The notes: generated from the sequence alone by a model not told the origin. 64,000 nucleotides of DNA from Halichoerus grypus (GCF_964656455.1 NC_135716.1:106362389-106426388), one strand, 5' to 3'. Numbered from the stretch's first letter, positions 10,957-22,232 are shown. Numbers and translations are program-made.

Positions 10957-10980
10957 CACACACACACACACACACACACA
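10957..10980. repeat. CA dinucleotide microsatellite, 12 units
   Basis: A pure CA run lies in the AT-rich 'gatatatatgtacata' part of the L1 3' region, a usual place for such expansion. Confidence 0.97.
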
Positions 10981-11238
10981 TTGGAATACTACAACCATTA
11001 AAAAGAAGGAAATCACACCATTTGCAAAAACAAGGATGGAGCTTGATGGTAATAAGTCAGATAGAGAAAGATAAATACCGTATTATTTCACTTATATGTG
11101 GAATCTAAAAAACAAAGCAAACAAACAAAACAAAACAAAAACCAGACTTATAGATACAGAGAAGAGATTGGTGATTGTCAGAGGGGAGGGGGATGGGGGA
11201 GGCAAAATGGGTAAAGAGGATTAAGAAGTACAAACTTC

Positions 11239-11452
11239 TGGGACACCAGGGTGGCTCAGTAGGTTAAGCATCCAACTCTTGATTTCGGCTCAGGTCATGA
11301 TCTCAGGGGTGAGATCGAGCCCCGCATTGGGCTCTGCATTCAGCGGGAAGTTTGCTTGAGATTCTCTCTCTCTCTTTCTCTCCCTCTGGCCCTCCCCTCC
11401 CTCTTTCTCTTTCAAATAAATAAATGAATCTTTAAATAAAAAAAAAAAAGAA
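11239..11452 (+). mobile_element. Can-SINE, sense, older subfamily type
   Basis: The head 'gggacaccagggtggctcag' continues with 'ccaactcttgatttcggctc' and 'gagatcgagccccgcattgg', and the long CT-rich linker reads 'gagattctctctctctctttc'. This wording differs from the other copies and resembles older SINEs shared more widely among carnivorans (from memory). The target-site duplication is about tacaaacttc on both sides. Confidence 0.94.
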
Positions 11453-12869
11453 AAGACGTACAAACTTCCAAAATTAGTCCTGGGGATGTAATGTACAGCA
11501 TGAGGAATATAGTCAACAATATTGTATTAAATCTGTAAGGTGACAGATGGTAGCCAGACTTATTGTGGTGCCCATACAGATGTCAGATTACTATGCTGTA
11601 CACCTAAATCTAATATAATATTGTATGTCTATTATACCTCAATTTAAAAAATTCACTTACCAATGCAATGTTCTTTTTTTCATGGTTATGGAAATAAACA
11701 GATTTTTCATCTCTTCTTGAGTCAGTTTTAGCAAATTGTATTTTTCCAGGAATTCTTATATTTTATCTCATATAATTATTTGTCAAGTAAAATATTTCTT
11801 CTTAATATTTTATCTCAGTTTCAAGTCTATTATGAACCCTTTTCTTTTTATTGTTGACTATTTCTGCCTTTTTTATTCTTGACCAATTGTGCTGGAAATT
11901 TCTCAGTTTCTTTAGTCTTCAGACACATTGTCAAATTTCCCATTGTTGATCATTTCTATTATATCTTTGTTTTTAATCACATCAATCTGCTACTTGTTAA
12001 TTTTTTTTCTATGCTAGTGATTTTTCCTTCTTTTTCTAATTCTTAAAGTGTATGCTTGGCTTATTAATCCAACTTTTTTCTAATAAGAGTATTTAAGGTT
12101 ACAGTTTTCTTCTAGGAATTGCTGCTGTGCAATAAAGAATTTTTGTTTGCTCTTTTCTTTTTAATTAATAGTCTTAATTTCTTAGAGCAGTCTTGTTTTG
12201 TTCTGTCATATTTCAATATTTTTGAACATGTGTTTTTAATTTTGAAATGTATAGTTTTGTTAGTTTTCTCTTTGTTACTAATTTCCAATTTAATTGCATT
12301 TTGGTAAAAACAAAAACAAAAAAGACCTGATTTGTATGATAGTAATTCTTTGAATTTTGGAGACTTATTTGCTCAATTTTGGTAAACATTCCCTATGCTT
12401 GAAAATAATGTATCTTCAACGTTTGTTGAGTTCAGTGTCTAATATCTTTACGTAGGTAATTTCCATGAGGACTACATTTTCTTTTTCTGTTTTATTCCAT
12501 GCTGCATGTATGTTAAACTGTGTCTAGTTCTTAATAGGTATTCAATGTTTATTTGTTAAATGAACCAATTCTAGATTAAGATTGTTAATTGTGTTGCTCA
12601 AATCTTCTAGACTTTTAACTTTTTTTTTTGAATTTATCAGTTTCACCTCCTCCTATCAATTTTGCTTTATAGATTTAAAAATAATGTTACTAGGTACCTA
12701 TGATTAGAATTATTACATGCATCTGAGAAACTGAAACTTTACCATTCAGTTTTAGCTAGAAATGCTAAGAGAAAAATACGTCCTATTAAAAATTACTATA
12801 TCACCTTTACAATATTGTTCTCCTAGTATCTCTTTTTTAATTAATTAACTAATTTATTTATTTATTTTT

Positions 12870-13061
12870 TAAAAGATTTTATTTATTTATTTGACAGAGA
12901 GAGACATAGCAAGAGAGGGAACACAAGCAGGGGGAGTGGGAGAGGGAGAAGCAGACTCCCCACAGAGCAGGGAGCCTGATGTGGGGCTCAATCCCAGCAC
13001 CCTGGGATCATGACCTGAGCCGAAGGCAGACGCTTAACGACTGAGCCACCCAGGTGCCCCC
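12870..13061 (-). mobile_element. Can-SINE, antisense, in the L1M block
   Basis: It shows 'aaaagattttatttatttatttgacag', the linker 'acacaagcagggggagtggg', 'gctcaatcccagcaccctgg' and the reversed head 'cgactgagccacccaggtgc'. It is a close match to the younger caniform SINE type. The left boundary is blurred by the TTTA-rich host sequence. Confidence 0.94.
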
Positions 13062-13242
13062 AGAAGCCATGCTTTTTTAATGGAACATTTAGTTTATTTA
13101 TTTTAATCACTAATATAGATTGGTTCATTTCTATCATTTTCTTTGAGTTTCCTATTTTATATTTTCTGTTTTTTCTCATTTACTGAAGGACATTCTTTGT
13201 AAGTTCTTTAGTGGTAGTCTGTTGGTTAAGATGAGAAAAGTT

Positions 13243-13440
13243 GGGGCGCCTGGGTGGCTCAGTTGTTAAACATCTGCCTTCGGCTCAGATCATGATCCCA
13301 GGGTCCTAGGATTGAGCCCCGCATCAGGCTCTCTGCTCAGCGGGAAGCCTGCTTCTCCCTCTCCCACTCCCCCCACTTGTGTTCCCTCTCTCACAGTCTC
13401 TCTCTCTCTGTCAAAAAATAAATAAAAAATCTTTAAAAAA
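13243..13440 (+). mobile_element. Can-SINE, sense, young type
   Basis: The head 'ggggcgcctgggtggctcag' is followed by a B-box-like 'gattgagccccgc', 'cccccacttgtgttccctc' and the tail 'aataaataaaaaatcttt'. The target-site duplication (atgagaaaag) is at 13231-13240 and 13442-13451. It lies 180 bp from an antisense SINE of the same family, so the two could form an inverted-repeat hairpin in RNA. Confidence 0.96.
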
Positions 13441-13748
13441 AATGAGAAAAGCTATCTGAAACTGTCTTTATTTCACTCAGTATACCATTGTAAGTTGAAT
13501 ATTGTTTTCTTTTAGAGTACTTTGAGGATACTATTTCACTGTTTTCTAATTCTATTTCTACCAACTATTAGTATTATTCTTGTTTGTTTTTACATAATTT
13601 GTCTTTTTGTCTGCTTATGTTTTCTTTGTTAATCTATATTTTGAATATTATATACATGAGTTTTTTAATTGTTGTTTGGTATTTCTTTGCTTACTAAATC
13701 TGAAGATTACTAGATTCAATCAATTCTAGATTCTCCCTCCCCCTGTAT

Positions 13749-13762
13749 CCCCCCCCCCCCCC
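13749..13762. repeat. Poly(C) run of 14
   Basis: Fourteen consecutive C bases lie in the antisense L1M block. This is simple sequence and could be a sequencing or assembly weak point. Confidence 0.9.
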
Positions 13763-14111
13763 AGCTACATGTCTCTCCCATTTGCTCCATTATCACCTCT
13801 GGAAATCTGATGCCTCATACCTTCCCTCATGTCTCTTATGCTTAATTTCATCTTACCCATCACTTTGTCTCTCTAGCACAATTTTGTGTAATTTCTTCAT
13901 ATCTACCTTCTACTTCACTAATTTACCCTTTCATAATGTCTAACCTGTTCTTTAATCCTTCCTTTGAGTTTTTAATTTTAACTATGCTATTTTCCATTTT
14001 TAGAAGTTGCGTTTTTTATCCTTCAAATTTACCTGGTTATTTTGATAGTCTCTTGCAGCTTATTCGTACTTTTTACTCATTCCTTATGTTCTTAAATTAT
14101 TATTTTTAAAG

Positions 14112-14200
14112 CTTTTTTTTTTTTTTATTTGAGCACAGTTGACACACAATCTTACCACAGTTTCAGGTGTTAAATGATTTCTGTTTGCTCCTGCCAGATA
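14112..14200 (-). mobile_element. Short antisense L1 3'-end fragment
   Basis: A T-run is followed by 'atttgagcacagttgacacacaatc' and 'cagtttcaggtgttaaatg', the reverse complement of the final bases of older carnivoran L1 elements. It is a 5'-truncated insertion of under 100 bp. No clear target-site duplication is seen. Confidence 0.7.
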
Positions 14201-14572
14201 CCTTGAGGCACTACCAACCTTTGCTGACTTTAATAAAATTCTCAACTGTGATTATTCAAATTGCAAAATAAAAATTAAACCTTTTAAACCACAAACAGGC
14301 CTATTAAGGCTATGGCTTCTCATGGACACACTTTTCCCCCTTTTCCTCTCAGAACCAAAGCTGAGAGCAATAAGCTCTCTTGATGTCTACCCCTGAGGAG
14401 AGAAGGTCTCCCACCACCCCAGTTTATTCTTTCCTGAGGTATAGCCTTTCCTAAGCCCTAGTTTTATTGGTGGGAGAGGTCTCTGATATGACCCTTGAAT
14501 GCTGTGAAAGCCCAGGGTTTTGTCTTTTGCTACCTGGTCATACACATTAATTGAAACCTTAGACTTCTCAAA
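14201..14572. other. Unassigned, possibly remnant of the L1M 5' region
   Basis: The pattern 'acccctgaggagagaaggtc' near 14390 recalls 'cccctgaggggagacagg' near 1640, so this may be the 5' end of the antisense L1M block. Similarity is too weak for a firm call. No gene is seen. Confidence 0.35.
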
Positions 14573-14718
14573 CTTTACTTCTCAAATTTAGTTTGTACAC
14601 AGATCACGTGGGTATTTTGTTAAAAGACAAACACTCAGTAAACAGGTCTATATGGAGCCCAACACTCTGCACTTCCAATAAGCACCCAGGTGATGCCAAT
14701 ACTGCTGGTTTGAGAAGC
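14573..14718 (+). mobile_element. MER5A-like hAT DNA transposon fragment
   Basis: The start 'cttctcaaactttacttctc', middle 'acagatcacgtgggtattttgttaaa' and end 'acccaggtgatgccaatactgctggtttgagaagc' follow the MER5A order in sense orientation. The element is non-autonomous and long inactive. Confidence 0.75.
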
Positions 14719-17000
14719 AGCATCGAATAGCAAGACCATTACTATCAGGGAATGTACACCCTGTGAGTATTCAGTGGCTTCAGCACTGGTTTACCTCCAG
14801 GAGGTTCTCCTCCCAGTTTGTTGCTGGCCACAAATGATTTCACTTAATTTCTTACAATTTCATACATTCATTTAAAAGGATGTATTATATTTTATCTAGC
14901 ATGTTTAAATGTTTTATAGTATGCAGTTTTAGTCTACTATATTGTAGGAAACAGAATTCTCCAAATAAGGAAGAGAATCTTAAAATCTGTGGCATTCATA
15001 CTTAAATTCATCCCATTAAGCATTTTTTTTTTTTTTTTTTTGGTATGTACTATAAAATAAGTTGTATTGATATAGATTTAGTCAAACATTTTCATATGGA
15101 ATAGATTTTGGTCATTTTAAGTGATTTTACGATTTGCTTTAATGATGCATACAAAAAGGAAAAAAAATGAAGAAATGAAATAAAGACACAATGAACTTTT
15201 AGATAATTTATCCAAATGACAGATGAAAAACAGATCTCATACAAACATGTTAGAAACCCATAACTTGAATATTTTCTAAACAGGGTTACATTAGAGGAGA
15301 TTTACTATACTTTTGATCACTGCATTGTAAAACATACTTTAAAACTCCATATATATATATATAAATTGCAACCATTGATATTTGTCTTATAAATGTTTAC
15401 TTAAAAATATTCATCCAAACTCACTCTATATTATTTTATAGCTTTGATTAGATATCTAATGGTGCAGAATAATTGGTTTCTGGTTGTTTCATGCCAGGAA
15501 GGTGAGTTCTGCTAAAAACTTGCTCTCTAATTATTAAAGTCCCACGGCAATGACTATTCTTTAAAGTAATAAAAGGTTAGTACAAACTATGATTATTTTG
15601 TTTAACTGCCTTATAAAACAACCAACCTCTTAAAGGTTATCCTAATCAAAATCTCAAAAAGCTGCTCAAATCAACAGTGAAAACTTGACATATCTAGTGG
15701 CATTTGGATCTTAGAAGTGCTCAAGATCAGGTAAATGAATGCTAATGGTTTGAATATGGATATTACTTATAAAATCACCTAAGATCATCTTTTTTTATTT
15801 AAAAAAATAGAACAGAATGTTCCTGTATGCAAATTGTAAAGCACCTTCTAAAGAAGCATATGCCAAAAAAAGAAAAAGAAGAAATAACCCATTCTTTCCT
15901 TACAAAGAACAGTGTACCAGAAACAAAACTCAAGTGAGGATAGGTTGTTTCAAAGGTGTACAAATAAATAAGCAAAGACATAAAGCACAATGAATTACTT
16001 GTAGAAACTCATAAAGTGAATGAGAACTTTTCCCCCCAGATATATCAAGGGAAATGATGAGATTAGCAAAAGGTAAATATATACTTCTAGTGAATAGAGA
16101 CATGAAATAATAATACCCTTAATGGTTAACGTTCTGAATTAAGAAAGAGACAATTTGGTTCACTGAGAATTATACAGATTCTTCAGCAAAGGTCGTTGAC
16201 AAAAGAAATGCTTGGGAAATGTTGAGACAACCTGAACATGCACCAATTTCCAATTCTGGATGCCACCAATTATGAAGACTTCATAAAGAACTTACAATCA
16301 TTTTCACAGAGTCCCTTAAAATTATTCTTAAGAACAAGGCATGTTTGAGAGGACTTAAAAAGCAAAAACAGAACATAAAATATAAATCTGACTTAAGAAC
16401 GGAAACAAGTAAACCTGGGTATGGCTTAGTGTAAGTCTGCTAAGAAAAAGTAAATGTTACGAAGCTATACCTTGTAGGTTAAGTCCTTAAGAATAATAAG
16501 GATTGTGTTTTTTCGATAGATTTATAAAGTTTTTGGTGATAGTTTCTTCCTGGGATAATAGTAAAGTTATGGATAGAACAGATGTCCGATTTTCCAACTC
16601 AGTGTTTTAATGTAAATAACAGGGACTGCTTAGTGAAATATGAAGATCGTCTACTATTTTGTCTATCCTCTGTTCATGTTCATATATGAGGCCAAGCTAA
16701 AGAAATAATACCTATGCTCCTTTAAGAGAACACAGAACCAAATCACATCTCCTTCCATCATTATCTGATCAAAATGGCTAATATTGCATTCTGTGTTTTT
16801 TTGTGTTTTTGCTAAGAAGTAAAGGAGGTGGCGCTTCATCACAAAAAATGAAGAGGCTAGAAATAATGTTTTAAGAGACTTTTATACAGCTTACATTCTA
16901 AATATCTCATATAATAAAATTCAAAACAATAAGCTATTAATAACCTGTGTTCACATAACCTGATAAATAAGGCAGTGTACTTTGAGAATCTTAAATCACT
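14719..17000. other. Unassigned AT-rich sequence, no SINE or L1
   Basis: I recognise no gene and no interspersed repeat here. Poly(T) tracts (15023-15041) and a short TA repeat near 15348-15364 are the only simple sequences. Open frames are short and random-looking. Confidence 0.5.
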
Positions 17001-17300
17001 AATGTATTTTATGCCTGTGTTTTTTTCTCCTATACGAACAGGTCTGCACTAGTCTGCATTAATTAAATTTAAGTAGGATTTCTGAGCCTGGATCATCATT
17101 AAGTCTGTGGCCCTGATTTAAATCTGCAGTAAAACATTTCTCCATTAAGTCTTGTGCTTTTGTGTCATATTTCATACACTAGTTGTCTCTTAATTAAATC
17201 CATGATGGTCCACCAACACAGACTATTAAAATAACTATACTTTGCTCTTGACATATTTATGAGACAGAGTCATAAGACTATAGACTGATACTTGAACTAC
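17001..17300. promoter_or_regulatory. Candidate non-coding regulatory block (two TTAATTAAAT sites)
   Basis: The 10-mer ttaattaaat, a typical homeodomain-binding type core, occurs at 17059-17068 and 17190-17199 within repeat-free sequence. Other AT-rich homeobox-like cores (cattaa, gatttaaat) lie between. This is speculative: such motifs are common in AT-rich DNA, and conservation was not testable here. Confidence 0.2.
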
Positions 17301-19340
17301 TCACTAGAAATGCTAATAAGATTATGATGAAGGTAAGATTAGAACATTCCTCTTCTTTCTCTTCTCTTCTTTCTCGAGATTTATTTTTATAACTACAGTT
17401 CACTTCTATTTCAGGTTCTGACTTTTTCCCCAGACCATCTGAAAGCTCTTTCACTGTAGAATAACTGCAAATTAATAGTCAATGGAAACCTTGTAAAGTG
17501 TTAATTTATATCACATGATGTTAATATAAACATTGAGGTATATTCTCCTCTGAGTTTTGCTCTCTTCACAGCTGCAAGTAAATACATTAATCTAGACATG
17601 TTTGCCAAGCCTCTAGGTGTTCAGAGTGAAGAAAATTTACAAGGATTGGAAAGAGAAAATAACCCTGAGTGAGAAAGCAGTTAACTTTTAGATGGGGTGA
17701 ACAGAAGCCCACATATGTCAACCTCAGATATACTGAATTTTCAATCTGCTCTCCACAAAGAATGATGGTCTCTTCCTGGGTGAATTTCCGGAGAACTTAG
17801 CATATGATGAAAGAGAGTCTCCAGTTTCTTTTGTTTGCTTTCAGTAGCTTCATGTACACTTTGGGTTTTGTTTCATTTTTCTTTGAAACACTTTTTGTTT
17901 GTTTGTTTGCCACGTAGGGGTAGGGCCTTTTGGGGGGGTTGAAGTGTTCTTCAAGGATCAGGAAGTTTCAAATGACTGGACGCCGAGCCAAAGCAGACAG
18001 CATGTACAGAAGCAACAGGGAGACTTCATCAAGCAATCTAACGCGAGCAGCCATTATCTAATACAAATATAGGGAGGAGTTCACAGTCTTTAAATCCATT
18101 TATCTGCTTCTCACTAGTATCAGTAGATGTTCTGCAGCTTGTAAAAATAATACTACGTAATTCATCATTCAGCTCTGGATTTTTAGCTGAAGTTTTTAAA
18201 AGTACTGCAACGTGAGAGATAGACTTAAAATAAAATATAGCTTTATTATAGCATTGGTCTGCAATGATCAATGCAAGTATAAAATAAATTCTAATGTCTT
18301 GTCAAGAATAGCAGCTACAGTCAGGCAGCTTCACTAAACACATTAAATCTAATAAAATCACCCTCACATACTCCTGACACTAGTAGTAATTAAAATAACT
18401 TGTTTCAAAAAAATTGGTCCTATACATGAATACTTATTGGCAATTATTTCTTAGTTCTTCAAACCAAAGATAACATAATTTGATTCTCACACAATTTTCT
18501 TGTAAATGCGGTTCATATTGGGTTTTATATGCAGCTTAAGACTGTTAATTGCCATTTTGAGCCTCACAGTAAAATAGAGTTCAATATGTCGCTTTTCTCA
18601 AGCATAGAGAAATGTTTGAGAAATGCTTGTCTTAGTCTAATGAACTGTGAATAATTTACATCCTGAGTCCTATTTTTCAGTATAAGTGGTTCTGACTTTT
18701 CTTAAAGCTTGTAAAGCCTAATCAACTTGTTACATTCATCTGATTAAAAAAATCTATGGCAAAGTAGAAAGATGAATCCAGTGCCTCGGAAAGGCTGCTT
18801 TGGTGTTGTTTTTTGATTTTGTTAAGGCCACTTTTTCATTTGGATCTATTCTTCCTTTACCTTTCTAGACAACGTATTATATAAACTAAGGATTTTATTT
18901 TCCATATTTGTGACAGAATATTATCTGACTTAGAATATTTTCAAAATCCCCTACCTCTTGGCAGGCACACTCGATAACTTCCTGAATTTACAGAGACCTA
19001 GCTGTTCTGTCAGAAAGAAAAAGGAGCTGTTTCAGGGTGTGAACATTTTTCATTTCTGAAAGAATCACAATCATGAGATGTGATTCCAGCTAGTTCTGAG
19101 CGCGTGTGCTTAACAGAACTAGCCAAGAGATCAAGACAGTGAATCTAATATTCAACAACGACCACTGAAGCAGCTTTGTGTCACCGGCATGAGAGGGTGG
19201 TGCAGACATTTTATCTTGCCCAGGAGCTTGGAAAAGAAGTAAGCTAATTTAATATTCACTATGTATTTGCTCAAGGATAATTTTTTTTTGTAAAGGCATA
19301 ATTTTAGAAGAATTTAGAAATATGTTAGAGAATGTGTGAG
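17301..19340. other. Unassigned repeat-free sequence
   Basis: No repeat family or gene is recognised. A slightly more GC-rich patch at about 17920-18050 carries a few CpGs (gacgccgagcc, aacgcgagc), unlike its surroundings. A 77-codon minus-strand frame at 18038-18271 matches no protein I recognise and is not called. Confidence 0.45.
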
Positions 19341-19445
19341 TCAAAAGGCATTTTAGAGACAATTTGATTTTACTCATTTTGTGACAGAGGAAACTAAGAT
19401 CCAGAAAAATTAAGTAATACATCTTTTCTTTCATAACCATGCTGC
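19341..19445 (-). mobile_element. Possible MIR fragment, antisense
   Basis: 'ttttgtgacagaggaaactaagatccagaaaaattaagtaa' resembles the MIR antisense phrase with 'gaggaaactgagg' and 'gttaagtaac'. Only the core matches, so it may be another old SINE. Confidence 0.4.
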
Positions 19446-20058
19446 AGAATGATTGATAACAGAACAAAGGGAAATCATGATGTCAATTGTTTAAAATTAG
19501 GGACGTGAAAAGAAGATGTGGGAAATATCAGGGAAGGGACCAGCAAAACAGTTATTCTTTCGGAGACCATGCTATGTTCTGGCTGCCAATAAAAGAGATC
19601 TCTGCTTTAGCTTGCCAGCTATGTGATTTCCTTATCCTCAACGTAAATGTTAAAGGGCTTATATGTAGTAGAAAATGAAGGGGGGAAAAAGAAAATACTT
19701 TATTTGCATTTTGAACCTACTCAAATCCATGAAAATCCATGAAGTTAAAAGGCAGAATGAAATCCACTGTGTTTGCATACGTAATTCAATATATATTGTT
19801 CCGGGGCAAACCGTTAATTAGAATATGTCAGAGGAATCGCCAGACAAAGGTAGAATGTGGATATCAACCACCCAAAAAGGTCAAAGTATGGAAACTAAAA
19901 CAGAGCCACTGGCAAGAAAGATGAAGGAATACTGAAGTCAAGTTTGGCAGTAACTGAGCAACAGGAGAAGGTAGGCCAGAAGGCTAGAACAAGGAGCAAT
20001 GATGACTTGCATGTTGTGGGAAACCAGAATCTAGGTACAAATGAACAAAATATATAAT
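19446..20058. other. Unassigned sequence
   Basis: No repeat or gene is recognised. Short open frames at 19487-19678 and 19739-19924 have no recognisable protein content. Confidence 0.4.
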
Positions 20059-20266
20059 CAGGGGCTGGCAATTTTTTCCTGCAAATGGCTAGATGGTAAA
20101 TATTAGGGGTTTTGAAGGTTATATAGTCACTGTTATAACTGTTCCACTTTGCCAGCCATATACAGTATATAAATGAATGGGCACAGCTGTATTCCAATAA
20201 AATTTTATGTACAAAATGAGGCACCAAGTAGATCTGGCCTAGAGGCTATAATTTGTCTATGCTTGT
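20059..20266 (+). mobile_element. hAT-type non-autonomous DNA transposon, copy 1 of 3
   Basis: It starts with a degenerate terminal repeat 'caggggctggcaatttttt', runs through 'gctagatggtaaatattaggg', 'aatgaatgggcacagctgtattccaataaaattttat' and ends 'ctataatttgtctatgcttg'. The same order is found at 46657 and 48802. The family is a Charlie-group (MER1-type) element by my memory; the exact name is uncertain. Confidence 0.7.
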
Positions 20267-20271
20267 TCTAG

Positions 20272-20295
20272 ATAGAAAGATAGATCTAGATAGAT

Positions 20296-20370
<75 letters not shown>
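20272..20370. repeat. TAGA/GATA tetranucleotide microsatellite
   Basis: Two long TAGA arrays are separated by a GATGA interruption, with imperfect units on the left. It starts directly at the end of the hAT-type element. Length polymorphism between individuals is likely. Confidence 0.97.
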
Positions 20371-20371
<1 letters not shown>

Positions 20372-20525
20372 TTATTGATATAAATCTTTTTTCCTCCATA
20401 AGCAACCTACCTAACCTATTTCTGGGGTTGTGTCTAAATACACTCTGAGAATAAGAATAGACTCCTATTAAAAAAAAAAAGAACACATCTTTGCCCCAAA
20501 TAAACTCCACACCACATCCAGCAAA
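20371..20525. other. Short unassigned spacer
   Basis: A spacer between the microsatellite and an L2 element, with an A-run at 20470-20480. Nothing is recognised. Confidence 0.4.
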
Positions 20526-21006
20526 ACTTCAAAAAATATAAATCAGAACCTATGATTAAAACCCTTCTATGGTTTCCCATTACAAGCAGAATAAACTTCA
20601 AAGTTTGGGACATGTCTAACTCTCTGATTTCATATTTTGCCATTCTCTCCCTTGTTCACTACACTTTAACCAAACTGGCCTTTTGATTTTTTTGAACACT
20701 AAACTTGACACCAAAGTCATTGAACTAGCTGTCTTCTCTGCCGAAACCCGCCTTTTCACATATTGGCAGGATTAGCTTTGTTTCAATATCGTCATCAGAG
20801 ATGCCTTCCATTTTTCCCCTTCTTCATAACACTCTCATTAATGTTGGAATTTACTTTATTCGTGTACTTGTTTATTTTCTGTCTCCCAAACTAGAATAAA
20901 ATTTCTATAAGGAAAAGAATTATATCTGTCATAGTCCTCACCACGTTCCAGGATCCTAGGAGTCACAGACACATGGTAGATGTTCATTAAATATTTTTAA
21001 ATGAAT
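20526..21006 (+). mobile_element. L2 LINE 3' end, sense
   Basis: The order matches L2: 'aaaacccttctatggtttcccatt', 'gatgccttccatttttcccc', 'tgtctcccaaactagaataaaatttc', 'aggaaaagaattatatctgtc' and the end 'tagatgttcattaaatatttttaaatgaatg'. L2 is inactive and ancient in mammals, so no coding capacity is expected. Confidence 0.85.
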
Positions 21007-21221
21007 GACGCTGATGGAACTTTTTCATACATTTTCTTTTGTGTTGCTCAGAACAGCCTTGCAACATACTGCATTACTGCCAGATAATAAAACAAGCTGT
21101 CATAGAAGTTATATGGTTTGTCCACATTTACTGAGCTCTAAAATGGCGTTAACTCTAACATTAAGTTCAATGTTTGCCTCTAAACCCAGTTGATTTAACA
21201 TCTGTTATCTTTTAAAAACTC

Positions 21222-21430
21222 TACTAACATTTTACAAATATTAGCTCTTTGTAAAACCTCTGTACCGTAAATACTACTATCATCATCATTTTATAGGTGA
21301 GAAAGTGAGGTACAGAGAGGTCATATAACTGCACAAAGTCTCATGAATCGCCAGTGGCACAGCTTGGGTTCACACCCAGGTATTAGGGCTCTAGAGTCCT
21401 TGTTCTTAACCAACATATTATGCTGTATTT
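21222..21430 (-). mobile_element. MIR SINE, antisense
   Basis: The sequence follows antisense MIR: 'tactatcatcatcattttataggtgagaaagtgaggtacagagaggtcatataactgcacaaag', then 'ggttcacacccagg' and 'gtccttgttcttaaccaac'. This is most of the element. Confidence 0.85.
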
Positions 21431-21478
21431 ATAAGATATAACCTGTCCACGAGACTCCTGGATTTGAACAATCATAAA

Positions 21479-21870
21479 TAGTGTATTCATTTCCTATTGT
21501 TGCTATAATAAATTACCTCAAAGTAGTGACTTAAAACAGCACCAACTTATTCTTTTACAGTTCTGGAGATCAGCAATCTGGAATGAATCTTACGGGACTA
21601 AAATCAAGAGTCAGTAAGACTAGTTCTTTTGGAGTCACGAGGAAAGAATTCGTCCCATTGTCTTTCCTAAAGGCCCAGCATATTCCTTGGCTTATAAGGA
21701 CCCTTCTGATTATATTAGGCCCACCTTGATAATTCAGGATAAACTGCTCTTGTCAACATCCTCCACTTAATCAACTTAATTGCATCTGCCAAGGGTCATT
21801 CACCTTCTGAGGTAATATTCATAGGTTCTGGAGATGAGATTGTGAAGATCTTTGGAAGTCTACCACAAAT
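21479..21870 (+). mobile_element. MLT1 LTR (ERVL-MaLR), sense
   Basis: A solitary old LTR. It starts 'gtgtattcatttcctattgttgctataataaattacc', then 'ttcttttacagttctggagatcag', 'ccttggcttataaggaccctt', 'tgattatattaggcccacc', 'gataattcaggataaactgctc' and 'ggttctggagatgag'. No internal retroviral sequence is present. Confidence 0.85.
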
Positions 21871-21954
21871 AGTATCTATCCAATGGAGGCTCAATATCGA
21901 ATACTTTAACCACTTACCCAAGTGTAAGTGGAATGAATGTTAATCAGTGATATT

Positions 21955-22232
21955 GTTACTGTTCAAGTATCAACTCAGTAAGGTCTACTTTGATCCTTTA
22001 GTCCAAATTGCCACCTCCACACCTATTCCCTGCAAGTCATTTTCAATCTGCTCTCATTTTCCCCATAGCACTGCCATCATTAACAACTATAAAAGTTACT
22101 GTCTTTCGTCCACTAGATCATAAACTCTGTGAAGGAAGGATTTGGATGGATGTGTTCACAGACATACTCCATTACCCATGCCTTAAAAAATATCTAATAC
22201 ATAATAGGCACTCAATAATTGTTTAATAAATA
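21955..22232 (+). mobile_element. L2 LINE 3' end, sense, diverged
   Basis: The recognised tail reads 'ccactagatcataaactctgtgaaggaaggatttgg' and 'ctaatacataataggcactcaataattgtttaataaat'. The upstream part is less certain. Confidence 0.7.

Larger units (their letters stand above)
8308..11660 (+). mobile_element. 5'-truncated L1 LINE, mid-ORF2 to 3' end, with three SINEs inside
   Basis: The element begins inside the ORF2 reverse transcriptase at 'aagaccagatagcttcactgatgaattc'. The L1-typical [12 protein letters not shown] region is encoded near 8591, and the catalytic FADD motif (tttgcagatgac) near 8974. It runs through the ORF2 C-terminus into the 3' UTR, ending around 'attatacctcaatttaaaa' at about 11650. 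Stops and frameshifts are frequent, so it is a fossil. SINEs sit at 9642, 9975 and 11239, and a CA repeat expanded at 10957. L1MA-type age is inferred. Confidence 0.93.
11661..14111 (-). mobile_element. Antisense old L1M block (ORF2 toward ORF1), split by two SINEs
   Basis: The plus strand reads as a decayed reverse complement of old L1: RT-region phrases near 12000-12300 ('ttctttttctaattc', 'ttgcattttggta'), then endonuclease-region and ORF1-side phrases to about 14100 ('tttatttcactcagtata', 'aagttgcgttttttatcc'). All frames are broken. The order from 3' to 5' along the plus strand fits one antisense element. The fragment at 7243-7965 may be its displaced 3' part. Confidence 0.65.

Noticed and set aside
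20295..20370. Regularly repeated units considered as a CRISPR-like array
   Set aside because: Units are 4-bp TAGA microsatellite repeats without spacers; the genome is mammalian.
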